In this document: one piece after another, positions 22,534-32,126 of the stretch
Layout of the letters: the number at the start of each line of letters is the position of its first letter
Position numbering within the stretch: position 1 is the first letter of the stretch
Assembly: GCA_014237395.1 (NCBI GenBank)
Contig: JABZFP010000041.1
Span: forward strand, 399,742 to 463,741
Source: Desulfobacteraceae bacterium
Lineage (GTDB): Bacteria > Desulfobacterota > Desulfobacteria > Desulfobacterales > UBA5852
Direction: 5' to 3'
Length of the DNA stretch: 64,000 nt
Notes under the pieces: model-generated
The model's input: only the letters and a program-made list of their open reading frames with translations
Told to the model about the DNA's origin: nothing
Databases searched by the model: none
Translations under genes and position numbers: made by a program

Positions 22534-25281
22534 TTAGGCGCGTGTCAGCGTCCCATAGAGACGCAGCAGTTTGTCGGGCAGTTCGTTGACATTCGATATA
22601 ACGGTATGACGGACAGGGCCGTAGAGGTCATCCAATTGGGGGCTGGCCGGCAGGTTGACCGTGATGGCCTGTGTGATGATGCCGCGGCTGCGGGCTTCGG
22701 CGATGGCCTTGCGGGTATCCTGCACCGCATAATCCCCCTTGTATTCCGTGTCGTTGGGAAACCCGTCGCCGATCAGCAGCAACAGGCGAACGCGGCTTTC
22801 CTGGGTCATCAGTTCCAGGGCGGCGCGTCGGACGGCGGCGCCCATCCGGGTGCTGCGCTGGGGCGTCAACGCGCCCAGCGTCCCCTTGACGCCGGCACTG
22901 AGAGGTTCGTCGAAGTCCTTGATACGGAAAAAATCCACCCCCAGGCGTCCCGTACCGGAAAAACCGGCCACGGCATAGGCATCCCCGACAACTTCCAGGG
23001 CCTGGGTGAAGAGGACCATGGCCTCCTTGGTGACGTCCAGCACCGACCCGTTCGCCCCTGCTACAATATTGGACGTCGAACGGGAAAGGTCAACCAGGAG
23101 CATGACGGCGACATCCCGGCGCTGCTTGACCCGCTTGATGTAGAGACGGTCCGAGGGCAGGCGTCCGGCCTTGCGGTCCAGGGCGACATCCAGCAGGGCC
23201 CGGTAATCGAAGTCATCGCCTTCGACCCATGGCCGCAGAAGCCCGAGCCCCTCCGGACGCAGCAATTCGAAAGCGGTTTTGATCTGCGTTACCAGCCCAT
23301 CCCGGCGGCTCAGCATGGTTTCATAAAAAGCGGTATCGGTGCCGCCGATGCGACGGTCACGGACACGGACATGCTCATGCAGGTAATCGCCGATCAGGGC
23401 GCTCCATTCTTTCTGCCAGGTGATGCGGTCGACATCGTCGGGGTCTTCGATGGTGCCGGACAGGGCGGTTTGGTCGATGATTTCGGCGGGCAACCGCAAC
23501 GCCTGCCCGACCATCGGTTCTCCAGCGCAATCGTCCGTGTTCGCCGGCAGCCGGCAAACGAGTTGCTCAAGATCTTCCGCTGTGGGATGTCCCGCGGTGC
23601 GCTGCATCAACTGGCGCAGGTCCCCCCGGTAGCTTTTCAGTCCGCAGGCGCGCAGGCGCGCTCTCAATCGGTCGGCCTGCTGGTCGGCTTCCCGGCTGGC
23701 GGCAGCGAGGCGTTCCGGCTGCAGCACCAGACGATAGGGGGGGGCCCATGGGATCGGTGCATCGGTGCCGTTGGCAACGGATTTCCGGACGCGGCTGTAG
23801 CATGCCGTTACCAGTCCGGCACAGTGTTCCACCCGCATGGTCAATGGGTCATGGGCGGAAAACAGCCCGACCAGATCGTTGACCAAGGCGGCCGCCGCAA
23901 GGTCTTTTTGAATCGTTGGGGGCATCGCCAGGTCCAGAGCGATGACCCCGTAACAGGTATCCAGAAGATTGGGGGGGGGCGATGCCAGCCGGGATCGCAT
24001 GGCGTCCCGGAACAGTGGCAGGGCGCTGCGGACAAGGCCCGGGTAGGCGATCGCCATTTTCTTGCAGACGCGTGCGTGTTCGAACAGGGTCAGCAGGTCC
24101 AGTGCCAGTCGGGGGGTGTCAAACTGCCGGCTGAAGGTGGAGAAATCTGAAACCGTTTCATTGGATGGGGTTGACGGGACGGACGGCAGGTCCGCCAGGC
24201 AACCCATGTCCCGGGCTCGTTCGATATCAAAAGCAAAGGTGTCGAACTCCAGCAGGCCGGCTTCAAACTTGGCCATGGCATACAGGAGACGGGTATTTTC
24301 CGCCCGGCTCGAAAAACAGTCCACGGCATCCGGGAGATAAAGATGAACCCCGTCGGTGGTGCTGGCCTGTATCCGCCCTTTCATGGAGGCGTCTTGTGGT
24401 TGGCGAATCGCGGAAAGGGGCCGAACACGGCCGGCCTGTCCGGTCCGGGCTTGCAAATAGCGATTCAAACGCGCCTGAAGGCGATCCAGGGTGACCGCGG
24501 TCTGCAACGACCGGCAAGCGGCCTGGCCGCGGCCTGACCGCAGCGCGACAAACCGGCGGGTGGCGTGCGGGTCCTCGCCAGCCAGGGCCAGTCCGCGGGT
24601 GACAAACCGGTTCAGGGCCTCGGCCGATAAAAGGTCCAAGCCCCGGGACAGGCCTTCCAGAAACGGTTCGATCAGGTTCAGGTCTGCCGTGACAAGGCGT
24701 GTCATTTGCCGCGTCTGAACACTTCGGCGCGGCGCTTGCAGCTGAAGGATAGCGCGCGGCAGCAGGTTGCCCAGGTATTGGCACCGGTTATAAGACAGGG
24801 GGCGATCGAATACCGCTTGAAGAAGTGTCAGGTAGGCTGGGCCGTTGTCGTCGTCGCCGGCAGCAATGGCGGACAGCGCCTCCAGGGGCGCCTTGACCAG
24901 ATATTCGCCTTTGGCCAGTAGGACGGCCAGGGTCGTCTGGAATGTGTCCAACAGGGTGTCGTCACGCGTCAGCAGAACCGAGGGCAGGACATGGGCCAGA
25001 TGATGCCCCAAGGCGGCGCTGCGGCTGGCCACCTTGCGGATTTCACGACCGAAGACCGTGATGGCCTGCAGCGTTCCGCCGCCCAACAATGTCAGGTAGG
25101 CGTTGGTCAACGCCTCGCCGAAATGGATTTCCTGCTGATATCCGAGGAGGATGGTGTCCACAATGTCCGACACGGCATCGGCGGAAAGGGGCAGGCCGCC
25201 CTTCTGGCTGGCCTTCGTGAGGGTTCGGGTCAACTCCGGATCGAATGGGGTCAGGGCGTCAAAGGGATGATCAGCGGTCAT
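22534..25281 (-). CDS. VWA-domain protein of the NorD/CbbO type
   Basis: A 915-residue soluble protein with a long helical N-terminal part (about 1-690, unknown fold, many short helices) and a C-terminal von Willebrand A domain (about 715-895). The metal-ion-dependent adhesion site is intact: VMLLVDLSRSTS (D-x-S-x-S/T), the later T/S in RSTRMG and the aspartate in LLLIGDGFPND. NorD/CbbO proteins work with a MoxR-type ATPase to activate metalloenzymes such as NO reductase or Rubisco. The MoxR gene ends six bases before its ATG. No Rubisco or NO-reductase gene is in the window, so the client is unknown. Confidence 0.88.
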   Translation of the reverse strand: MTADHPFDALTPFDPELTRTLTKASQKGGLPLSADAVSDIVDTILLGYQQEIHFGEALTNAYLTLLGGGTLQAITVFGREIRKVASRSAALGHHLAHVLPSVLLTRDDTLLDTFQTTLAVLLAKGEYLVKAPLEALSAIAAGDDDNGPAYLTLLQAVFDRPLSYNRCQYLGNLLPRAILQLQAPRRSVQTRQMTRLVTADLNLIEPFLEGLSRGLDLLSAEALNRFVTRGLALAGEDPHATRRFVALRSGRGQAACRSLQTAVTLDRLQARLNRYLQARTGQAGRVRPLSAIRQPQDASMKGRIQASTTDGVHLYLPDAVDCFSSRAENTRLLYAMAKFEAGLLEFDTFAFDIERARDMGCLADLPSVPSTPSNETVSDFSTFSRQFDTPRLALDLLTLFEHARVCKKMAIAYPGLVRSALPLFRDAMRSRLASPPPNLLDTCYGVIALDLAMPPTIQKDLAAAALVNDLVGLFSAHDPLTMRVEHCAGLVTACYSRVRKSVANGTDAPIPWAPPYRLVLQPERLAAASREADQQADRLRARLRACGLKSYRGDLRQLMQRTAGHPTAEDLEQLVCRLPANTDDCAGEPMVGQALRLPAEIIDQTALSGTIEDPDDVDRITWQKEWSALIGDYLHEHVRVRDRRIGGTDTAFYETMLSRRDGLVTQIKTAFELLRPEGLGLLRPWVEGDDFDYRALLDVALDRKAGRLPSDRLYIKRVKQRRDVAVMLLVDLSRSTSNIVAGANGSVLDVTKEAMVLFTQALEVVGDAYAVAGFSGTGRLGVDFFRIKDFDEPLSAGVKGTLGALTPQRSTRMGAAVRRAALELMTQESRVRLLLLIGDGFPNDTEYKGDYAVQDTRKAIAEARSRGIITQAITVNLPASPQLDDLYGPVRHTVISNVNELPDKLLRLYGTLTRA

Positions 25282-25287
25282 GACCGG

Positions 25288-26103
25288 TCAGAAAAAATCC
25301 CGAATGAGTTCTTCCATGGTTTCCTGCAGTCGCTCATCGTCGGTCAGGGGCTGGCAGATGGCGGAACGGCAGGCCTGGATGGGATCGATGCCCCCCCGCA
25401 TCAACAGGGCGGCATAGATCAGGAGGCGGGTGCTGGCGCCTTCGGTCAGCCCCTGTTCGCGGATTCGCCGGATGCGGGTCGCCAAGGCCACCAATCGGGC
25501 GGCCACGGCCGGTTCGACGCCGCCTTCATGGGCCACGATTTCGGTCTCGCGGGTCTCGTCGGGATAGTTAAAATCCAGACTGATAAACCGCTGACGCGTG
25601 CTTTGTTTCAGATCCTTGAGAATGGACTGATACCCCGGGTTGAACGAAATGACCATCATAAAATCCGGATGGGCCGGGATGATTTCCCCCTTTTTGTCGA
25701 TGGAAAGCTGCCGGCGGTCGTCGGTCAGCGGGTGGATGACAACCGTGGTGTCCTTGCGGGCCTCCACGATTTCGTCCAGGTAACAGATCGCACCCGTGCG
25801 CACCGCGGTGGTCAGGGGGCCGTCCACCCAAACCGTTTCGTCGTCTTTCAGAAGGAAGCGGCCCAGCAGATCGGAGGCAAACAGGTCTTCATGGCAGGAT
25901 ACCGTGATCAAAGGCCGTCCCAGGCGGTGGGCCATGAAGGCCACGAAACGGGTTTTGCCGCATCCCGTGGGGCCTTTGAGCATCACCGGCAGATGGGCAC
26001 GATAGGCCGCCTCAAACTGCTGGACTTCGTCTTTGGTTCTCAAGTAATAGGGGGGCCGGTCGATAAGGTGCTGAGATGCTGGCGACGGCATGGCTGCCTT
26101 CAT
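25288..26103 (-). CDS. MoxR-family AAA+ ATPase, CbbQ/NorQ type
   Basis: A 271-residue ATPase. Walker A is GPTGCGKT (residues 44-51), Walker B AICYLDEIVEA (about 103-113), and sensor motifs are in MMVISFNPGY and the arginine-rich ILKDLKQSTRQRFISLDFNYP region; the C-terminal part is the MoxR lid, about CbbQ length. It forms hexamers that remodel client proteins through the VWA partner encoded next. The ATG at 26103 has GGGAG ten bases upstream; the open frame continues to 26217 without a better start. Head of the three-gene operon ending at 22050. Confidence 0.9.
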   Translation of the reverse strand: MKAAMPSPASQHLIDRPPYYLRTKDEVQQFEAAYRAHLPVMLKGPTGCGKTRFVAFMAHRLGRPLITVSCHEDLFASDLLGRFLLKDDETVWVDGPLTTAVRTGAICYLDEIVEARKDTTVVIHPLTDDRRQLSIDKKGEIIPAHPDFMMVISFNPGYQSILKDLKQSTRQRFISLDFNYPDETRETEIVAHEGGVEPAVAARLVALATRIRRIREQGLTEGASTRLLIYAALLMRGGIDPIQACRSAICQPLTDDERLQETMEELIRDFF

Positions 26104-26259
26104 GTGATTTCTCTCCCTCTGTGTGGATTCTCGTGCCTTATCGTATTTCAGCCGCTTTGAAAAGAGGCCTGTCCTTGACAGCAGATATGGTTTTCGTGTT
26201 GCGCTGGAGCCCGGCATGTCATATCTTCATCTATTTATTGTAATTTAAACAGGAGCATC

Positions 26260-27429
26260 ATGACAGACGACACCCCCATTCACCGGCTGGAACGGGACGG
26301 GCGCACCATCACCTTGATTGGCACGGCCCATGTTTCCCAGGAAAGCGCCGATCTCGTGCGTCGGACCATCGAGACGGAACAGCCGGACACGGTTTGTATC
26401 GAACTTTGCGAATCACGGCTGCAATCCGTCCGCCAGAAGTCCCGTTGGCAGGAAATGGACATTATCAAGGTGGTCAAAGAGAAAAAAGCCTTCCTGCTGC
26501 TGTCGAACCTGATTCTGGCCAGTTTTCAGAGGCGGATTGCCGATCGCATGGACATCAAACCGGGACAGGAAATGATCACCGCGGTGGAGGCGGCCGAGGC
26601 GGCCGGCGCCCAGGTATGGCTGGCCGATCGCGATATCCGGGTGACGCTTTCCCGGACCTGGCGCAGCATGGGCCTGTGGGACAAGCTCAAATTGTTGTAC
26701 CAGCTTTTGCTCTCCCTGGGCGAGGTGGATGACCTGAGCCAGGAGGACATCGAGCGGATGAAACAGGAGGACGTTCTGAACGCGCTCCTGGAGGAAATCG
26801 GCACCTCGCAGCCGGTCATCCGGGAGATCCTGATCGACGAGCGGGATCGCTATCTGGCACAGAAGATCAAGGACGCCCCCGGCGGGCATATCGTTGCCGT
26901 GGTGGGGGCCGGCCACGTGCCGGGCATCAAACGGTACTGGTCCTCCGAAACCGATCTGGCTGCCCTGGAGGCGCTGCCGCCGAAAAGCCGTCTCGCCGGT
27001 TTGATCAAATGGGGGCTTCCGGCGGCGATCCTGGGGCTTTTTGTCTATGGGTTCTATGCCGGTGGCTCCAAGGCCGGATCGGACATGATCCTGTGGTGGG
27101 TCGCCGCCAACGGTTTGCTGGCCGGAGCGGGTGCCTTGATTGCCTGGGGCCATCCGTTGACCATTTTATCGTCTGTGTTGTCGGCACCGCTGACATCGCT
27201 GAACCCGATGATCGCCGCCGGCTGGGTGTCCGGCCTGGTGGAAACGGTTTCCCGCAAACCTAAAGTGCGCGATTTCGAATCGCTCCAGGACGACATTCGA
27301 TCGGTCAGGGGGTTTTGGACCAACAAGGTTACCCGCATTCTGCTGGTGGTGGTGTTCACCAACCTGGGCAGTTCGATCGGAACCTTCGTGGCGTTTCCCA
27401 TGATCGTGCGCGTGCTGCAGGGCATCTGA
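26260..27429 (+). CDS. TraB/GumN-type family protein with C-terminal membrane segments
   Basis: A 389-residue protein of the TraB family. The GTAHVSQES near the start, the ELCESR motif (about residue 46) and the late VVGAGHVPGIKRYW are the conserved catalytic-like motifs related to GumN/TIKI metal-dependent proteases. The last about 150 residues hold four hydrophobic helices. In archaea and bacteria these proteins are membrane-linked with unknown function; the E/H residues suggest a metalloprotease-like fold. Ribosome site AACAGGAGCATC. It converges with purN, leaving 26 bases between stops. Confidence 0.87.
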   Translation: MTDDTPIHRLERDGRTITLIGTAHVSQESADLVRRTIETEQPDTVCIELCESRLQSVRQKSRWQEMDIIKVVKEKKAFLLLSNLILASFQRRIADRMDIKPGQEMITAVEAAEAAGAQVWLADRDIRVTLSRTWRSMGLWDKLKLLYQLLLSLGEVDDLSQEDIERMKQEDVLNALLEEIGTSQPVIREILIDERDRYLAQKIKDAPGGHIVAVVGAGHVPGIKRYWSSETDLAALEALPPKSRLAGLIKWGLPAAILGLFVYGFYAGGSKAGSDMILWWVAANGLLAGAGALIAWGHPLTILSSVLSAPLTSLNPMIAAGWVSGLVETVSRKPKVRDFESLQDDIRSVRGFWTNKVTRILLVVVFTNLGSSIGTFVAFPMIVRVLQGI

Positions 27430-27455
27430 TCGCCCTTGTGTAAACCGGCCCGTTG

Positions 27456-28223
27456 TCAGGGGGCAATCGCCACGATTCGCCGTTGCCCGTTGTCCACGAC
27501 CTGAAGCTTCCCCTGGGCGTAAAGCTCGATGCAGTGGGGATAGAGGATCCACTCTTCGGTCAGGCCGTTTTTCTTGATGGTGTCCAACGTGTCCCCGGGT
27601 TGAATGGGAAAGGCGCGCTGGCCGATAATGGGGCCGGTATCCTCTCCATAATCGATGAAGTGGACGGTGCATCCCCCGACCTTGCAGCCATAGGTGAAGG
27701 TGTCACCGTAGCCGTCAACTCCCGGAAAAGCCGGCAGAATGGCCGGATGGATGTTCATGATGCGGGGCCGGGTACGGTCGGTATTCACCCGGTCGATGAA
27801 ATAGGGGCTCAGGGTGCGCATAAAGCCGGCCAGAATCAACAGATCGTAGGGGTAGGGCTTCATGGCCGTGATCAAAGCGGCTTCTGCGATGGCGCGGGTT
27901 TCAAGAAATTTGCGGATGCGGTCCGTTTCCGCCCCCGGTGGAAACAGGCTGCATTTTTTTTGGATATCCGCCAAGTCGAAATCGTCGGGCAGGGGGGAAT
28001 CCGCCGGATCATGGCGGTAACTGGCCAGGAGAGATCCATAATCCACCACAAAAGATGGGATGTTGTGCCGGCGGGCACGTTCCAGGCCTTTGGCTTCCGG
28101 ATTGTCGGTGCCCACGAAAACCACCTGGCCGCTGATGGATTGATTTTCGCAGGCATCGATAACGGCCTGGAGATTGGTGCCGCCACCGGAAATGAGGGCG
28201 CCGATGCGAAGGTTCGGTTTCAT
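27456..28223 (-). CDS. purN: Phosphoribosylglycinamide formyltransferase, extended form
   Basis: A 255-residue enzyme that formylates GAR with 10-formyl-THF in purine synthesis. The family motifs are GALISGGGTNLQAVIDAC at the start, DLLILAGFMRTLSPYFI, the catalytic asparagine and histidine in IMNIHPAILPAFPG, and the aspartate in YGEDTGPIIGQ. It is longer than E. coli PurN (212 residues) mainly through an insertion of about 45 residues after NIPSFVVDYGSLLAS, before the folate-site strand. All catalytic residues are kept, so it should be active. Start at ATG 28223; the frame continues upstream to 28547 but that part lies over the trxA promoter region and is not coding. Confidence 0.9.
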   Translation of the reverse strand: MKPNLRIGALISGGGTNLQAVIDACENQSISGQVVFVGTDNPEAKGLERARRHNIPSFVVDYGSLLASYRHDPADSPLPDDFDLADIQKKCSLFPPGAETDRIRKFLETRAIAEAALITAMKPYPYDLLILAGFMRTLSPYFIDRVNTDRTRPRIMNIHPAILPAFPGVDGYGDTFTYGCKVGGCTVHFIDYGEDTGPIIGQRAFPIQPGDTLDTIKKNGLTEEWILYPHCIELYAQGKLQVVDNGQRRIVAIAP

Positions 28224-28360
28224 GCGCAGTCCTCCGTGGATGGTGGGTGATGACAGCGGATCGCCGTATGCGGGATTGGTAGCAGATGCAGCGAGGCCTG
28301 TCAAACATCCGCAATTCTTAAAAAGCCTTAATATTACTGCATTAGCGGGCTTTTCCACAG

Positions 28361-28389
28361 TTGACAACCCGTGACCGTGGACATATACT
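28361..28389 (+). promoter_or_regulatory. Sigma-70 promoter of trxA
   Basis: TTGACA (28361-28366) and TATACT (28384-28389) are separated by 17 bases, an almost perfect sigma-70 promoter, 43 bases before the trxA ATG. It lies between divergent purN and trxA. Confidence 0.8.
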
Positions 28390-28431
28390 CCCGAGACATT
28401 TGACTTTAAAATTGCCAGAGAGGAAACCAAT

Positions 28432-28758
28432 ATGGCTGACAATGTAATGGAAATCGATGATGCGCGTTTTGAGTCCGAAGTACTGCAATCCGACACCCCT
28501 GTGATGGTTGATTTTTGGGCCCCCTGGTGCGGCCCCTGTAAAGCCATCGGTCCGGTTGTGGAAGAGTTGGCCGGCCACTACAAGGGACAGGTCAAATTCA
28601 TGAAATGCAATGTCGATGACAATCCTGCCACTCCGGGCAAATACGGCATCAAAGCGATTCCGACCTTGATTTTTTTCAAAGGGGGCGACGTTGTCGACCA
28701 GATTACCGGCATGGTGGCCAAGACTAAACTGGAAGCCTCGCTCGGGAAATTACTATAG
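28432..28758 (+). CDS. trxA: Thioredoxin
   Basis: A 108-residue classic thioredoxin. The active site is WAPWCGPCKAIGPV with cysteines 33 and 36, and the cis-proline loop is KAIPTLIFFKGGDVV. It reduces protein disulfides in the cytoplasm with electrons from thioredoxin reductase (not in the window). Ribosome site AGAGAGGAAACCAAT. Length and motifs are standard. Confidence 0.96.
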   Translation: MADNVMEIDDARFESEVLQSDTPVMVDFWAPWCGPCKAIGPVVEELAGHYKGQVKFMKCNVDDNPATPGKYGIKAIPTLIFFKGGDVVDQITGMVAKTKLEASLGKLL

Positions 28759-28871
28759 CAGCCATACAGGCTGGTGCGGGGGAAGAAAGGCCGTGATGCC
28801 GGTTCACCCGTACGGTTGCGGTCTGATGTTGCTGTGACCGGAGGATGGGGGGCTACCCCAGACAGGACCTC

Positions 28872-29567
28872 ATGAAACGATTCATCATACTATGCTTGAT
28901 CCTTCCTTTTCTATTATCGGGATGCGCCCTTTTCAATCTTTTCTGGGAGGGGGAGGATGATGAGACGGCCCAGACGCTGGCCTGGGATGGTATCGATGAT
29001 TATGAGACGGGTGATTACGAAGGGGCCAAGGAAGCCTTCGAAAAACTGAAAGACTGGTATCCCTACAGTGAATACGCCAAGCTGGCGGAACTTAAAATCG
29101 CTGACGCAAACTACCGATTAGGCAATTATGAAGAGGCGATATTCGCCTATGAAGAATTTGAAAGTCTGCACCCCCGCAACGAAGCCATTCCCTACGTCGT
29201 TTATCAGATCGGCATGTGCTATTTCGACCAGATCGACACACCGGACCGGGACCAGGTGTCGACCCGGAAAGCGCTGGAGGTGTTTGGCCGTCTGGTGAGG
29301 GACTACCCGGAAGACATTCATGCGGTCAAAGCCCAGGAAAATATCAATGCCTGCCTTCGCAGTCTGGCTGAGTCCGAACTCAATATCGGGCTATTTTACT
29401 ACAAATCCGGTCACTATAAAGCGGCCCTGCGGCGATTTAAAAATGTGTTGACCCGGTATCCGGATGTGGGGGTTCACCAAACCGCCTTGCGCCATATTAT
29501 GCAGGCCGAGGCTTCCCTGGCCGAGATCAGCCAGGCCGACAGTAGCAGTATCCTGCCCTTTTTCTAA
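28872..29567 (+). CDS. bamD: Outer-membrane assembly lipoprotein BamD
   Basis: A 231-residue lipoprotein. Residues 1-17 are a signal peptide with lipobox LLSGC (Cys18). The mature part is made of tetratricopeptide-type helical pairs (AWDGIDDYETGDYEGAKEAFEKLKDWYPYSEYAKLAELKIADANY; ENINACLRSLAESELNIGLFYYKSGHYKAALRRFKNVLTRYP), the YfiO/BamD scaffold that helps BamA insert outer-membrane proteins. I start at ATG 28872; the frame to 28845 would spoil the signal peptide. About 110 bases follow trxA. Confidence 0.92.
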   Translation: MKRFIILCLILPFLLSGCALFNLFWEGEDDETAQTLAWDGIDDYETGDYEGAKEAFEKLKDWYPYSEYAKLAELKIADANYRLGNYEEAIFAYEEFESLHPRNEAIPYVVYQIGMCYFDQIDTPDRDQVSTRKALEVFGRLVRDYPEDIHAVKAQENINACLRSLAESELNIGLFYYKSGHYKAALRRFKNVLTRYPDVGVHQTALRHIMQAEASLAEISQADSSSILPFF

Positions 29568-29718
29568 TCCCGGTCCCATCCCAGACGGGCGAATGCATCC
29601 TTCCGCGACGATCGTAATGGCGGTGCGCAAACAAAATCCTTTACAAAAAAAATTGGTTAATTTATATTCCGATGTTTTGTGTGGCAAAGATAAGATTCTA
29701 TCGAAGGGAACCCTGAAA

Positions 29719-29910
29719 ATGTCCAAGCAATGTGAGATCTGTGGCAAAAAACCGATGGTTGGCAACAACGTCAGCCATGCGCACAATATCAACAAGCGAC
29801 GCTTCAACCCCAATCTGCAGACGGTTCGGGCACTCAAGAATGGTCAGGCCAAGCGCATGCTGGTATGCACCAATTGCATCAAATCCGGCAACGTGGTCAA
29901 GGCCCCCTGA
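29719..29910 (+). CDS. rpmB: 50S ribosomal protein L28 (zinc-ribbon form)
   Basis: A 63-residue L28. CEIC (residues 5-8) and CTNC (50-53) give the four-cysteine zinc site of the C+ form; VGNNVSHAHNINKRRFNPNLQ is the family core. It ends with KAP. Weak ribosome site AAGGGAACCCTGAAA. Single-gene unit, convergent with the RSH gene. Confidence 0.96.
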   Translation: MSKQCEICGKKPMVGNNVSHAHNINKRRFNPNLQTVRALKNGQAKRMLVCTNCIKSGNVVKAP

Positions 29911-29966
29911 GTTTTCACCGGTTCATTTTGTTCGCTCGTAAGCGCCTGTTTGGGGCCACCGCAGGC

Positions 29967-32120
29967 TCAGACATTCAGGCGCCGGACATCCTGCACCATG
30001 TGAATTTTGCGCAGCGAGGACAGCACCCGGTTGAGGTGGGCGGTACTTGAGACCGCCAGCGTCAGGTAGCTTTCAACCATCTGGTTTTCTTTCGTGCTCG
30101 TATTGACGCTGACGATATTGGCGTCACTCTTGCTGATGATGGTCGCAATATCGGCCAACAGACCGACCCGGTCGTAGGAGATCACCAGGATCTTGACCGG
30201 GTAGGTTTCCTTGTTTTCTTCCGTCCAGGCCACTTCAATCTGCCGTTCCGGACTCATCTTCAAGGCATTGACACAATTGGCGCGGTGTACCGTAACACCA
30301 TAGCCGCGTGTAATGTAGCCGATAATCGGGTCCCCCGGGACCGGCTGGCAGCATTTGCCGAACCGAATGAGGATATCATCCAGGCCTTTGACCAGAATTT
30401 CGGTTTTGGTCGGCTTCTTTTTGACCCTCCCCATCAGGCGATTCAGGATGGAGTCCCGCGGGATGTCTTCCTCGGCGTCATCCATTTTGGGAAGAAATCG
30501 CCGCACCACTTGCAAGGGCGTCGTTTTTCCGTACCCCACGCTGGCAATCAGATCGTCGGTCGATTTGAAGCCGAAATGCTCCACCACGGCCGGCATCTCG
30601 GGTGATTTCAACAGGGTGTGAAAATTCAAGCGGTGCTTCCGGAAGGCTTTTTCGCACATTTCCCGCCCCAGGGTCAGGCTACGGTTTTTTTCCTGGGTCT
30701 TGATCCACTGGCGAATGCGTGAGCGGGCTTTGACGGTCTTGACGAAGTTCAGCCAGTCTTTGCTGGGATAATGATTTTTAGACGTTATGATGTCGACCGT
30801 ATCGCCGGTGACCAGTTCATGACTCAGCGGCACCATGCGGCCGTTGACTTTGGCGCCGGTGCACTGGTTGCCGACCTCGGTGTGGATCATGAAGGCAAAG
30901 TCCACCGGTGTGGCCCCCTTGGGAAGGGTTTTAACCTCGCCGTGGGGCGTGAAAACGTAAACTTCGTCGGGATAAAGGTCGATACGGACGTTTTCCAGAA
31001 ATTCGTCCGGGTTGCCGATGTTTTCCTGGTTGTCTACCAGGTTTTGGATCCAGGCGAATCGCTTGCTGACATTTTCATCGATCTCGCCGCCTTCCTTGTA
31101 ATGCCAATGGGCGGCAATCCCCGATTTGGCGACCTGGTCCATATCGTGGGTCCGGATCTGAATTTCGACCCGTTCGCCCCGCGGGCCGATGACGGTGGTG
31201 TGGAGGGACTGATACATGTTCGGTTTGGGGCGCGCGATGTAGTCCTTGAATTTGATGTCGATGGGCTTCCAGAGCGAATGCACGATCCCCAATGCTTCGT
31301 AGCATTGGGGTATGGTGTCCAGGATGATGCGAAAGGCGATGATGTCGTAAACATCCTCGAAGGCCAGATTCTGGGAAACCATCTTCTGGTAGATGCTGTA
31401 ATAATTTTTATAGCGCCCCAGAACCTCGCTTTTCAGATGGTGGGCGTCCATTTTTTCGTGGATAATGCCTTTGACCGTTTCGATATAAGCTTCACGCTCT
31501 TTGATGTCGGCGATGACGCGCTCTTTGATACGGTTGTATTCATCCGGCATGAGATATCTAAAAGAGCTGTTTTCCAACTCGTTTTTCATCCAGTAAATAC
31601 CCAGGCGGGCGGCGATGGGGGCATAGATGTCGAGTGTTTCCTGGGCGATCAGCTGCTGTTTGCTCTCCTTGTGGAACTGCAGGGTGCGCATATTGTGCAA
31701 GCGGTCGGCCAGTTTGATAAGGACCACCCGAATGTCATCCGCCATGGCCAGCAGCATTTTTCGGAGGCTTTCGGCTTGGCGGGCCTGGGAACTGCTAAAC
31801 GGCAGCTTGCTGATTTTGGTGACGCCGGCGACGATATGCTGCACCTCGGGTCCGAAAATCGTTTCGATTTCTTCCGGAGAGGCGTGTGTGTCTTCAACCA
31901 CGTCGTGCAACAGGCCGGCCGCAATGCTGACCGGGTCGAGATTCATATCGGCCAGGAGGCCGGCGACCTCCAGGGGGTGCGACAGATAGGGCTCGCCGGA
32001 CAACCGTGTCTGGCCGTCGTGGACCCGGGCGCTGAAGATGTAGGCCCGATCGATAATATCCAAATCGGCCTCGGGGTTGGTTTCAGCGACTTTGTCCAGA
32101 ATGTCGTTAATTCGAATCAT
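29967..32120 (-). CDS. Bifunctional (p)ppGpp synthetase/hydrolase, RSH family
   Basis: A 717-residue Rel/SpoT homologue. HD hydrolase domain about residues 28-180 (LSHPLEVAGLLADMNLDP, LLHDVVEDTHASPEEIE); synthetase domain about 235-350 (IAFRIILDTIPQCYEALGIVHSLWKPIDIKFKDYIARPKPNMYQSLHTTV); TGS about 390-450 (VYVFTPHGEVKTLPKGATPVDFAFMIHTEVG); and a C-terminal ACT domain. Both catalytic halves look intact, so it should make and degrade the stringent alarmone. It begins six bases after the proS stop, in an ispG-proS-rsh run typical of this phylum. Confidence 0.94.
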   Translation of the reverse strand: MIRINDILDKVAETNPEADLDIIDRAYIFSARVHDGQTRLSGEPYLSHPLEVAGLLADMNLDPVSIAAGLLHDVVEDTHASPEEIETIFGPEVQHIVAGVTKISKLPFSSSQARQAESLRKMLLAMADDIRVVLIKLADRLHNMRTLQFHKESKQQLIAQETLDIYAPIAARLGIYWMKNELENSSFRYLMPDEYNRIKERVIADIKEREAYIETVKGIIHEKMDAHHLKSEVLGRYKNYYSIYQKMVSQNLAFEDVYDIIAFRIILDTIPQCYEALGIVHSLWKPIDIKFKDYIARPKPNMYQSLHTTVIGPRGERVEIQIRTHDMDQVAKSGIAAHWHYKEGGEIDENVSKRFAWIQNLVDNQENIGNPDEFLENVRIDLYPDEVYVFTPHGEVKTLPKGATPVDFAFMIHTEVGNQCTGAKVNGRMVPLSHELVTGDTVDIITSKNHYPSKDWLNFVKTVKARSRIRQWIKTQEKNRSLTLGREMCEKAFRKHRLNFHTLLKSPEMPAVVEHFGFKSTDDLIASVGYGKTTPLQVVRRFLPKMDDAEEDIPRDSILNRLMGRVKKKPTKTEILVKGLDDILIRFGKCCQPVPGDPIIGYITRGYGVTVHRANCVNALKMSPERQIEVAWTEENKETYPVKILVISYDRVGLLADIATIISKSDANIVSVNTSTKENQMVESYLTLAVSSTAHLNRVLSSLRKIHMVQDVRRLNV

Positions 32121-32126
32121 AATGAC

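Noticed and set aside
22246..24150. A 634-codon plus-strand frame opposite the VWA gene.
   Set aside because: The minus-strand product has an intact MIDAS motif and operon spacing; the plus-strand translation shows no protein-like features.
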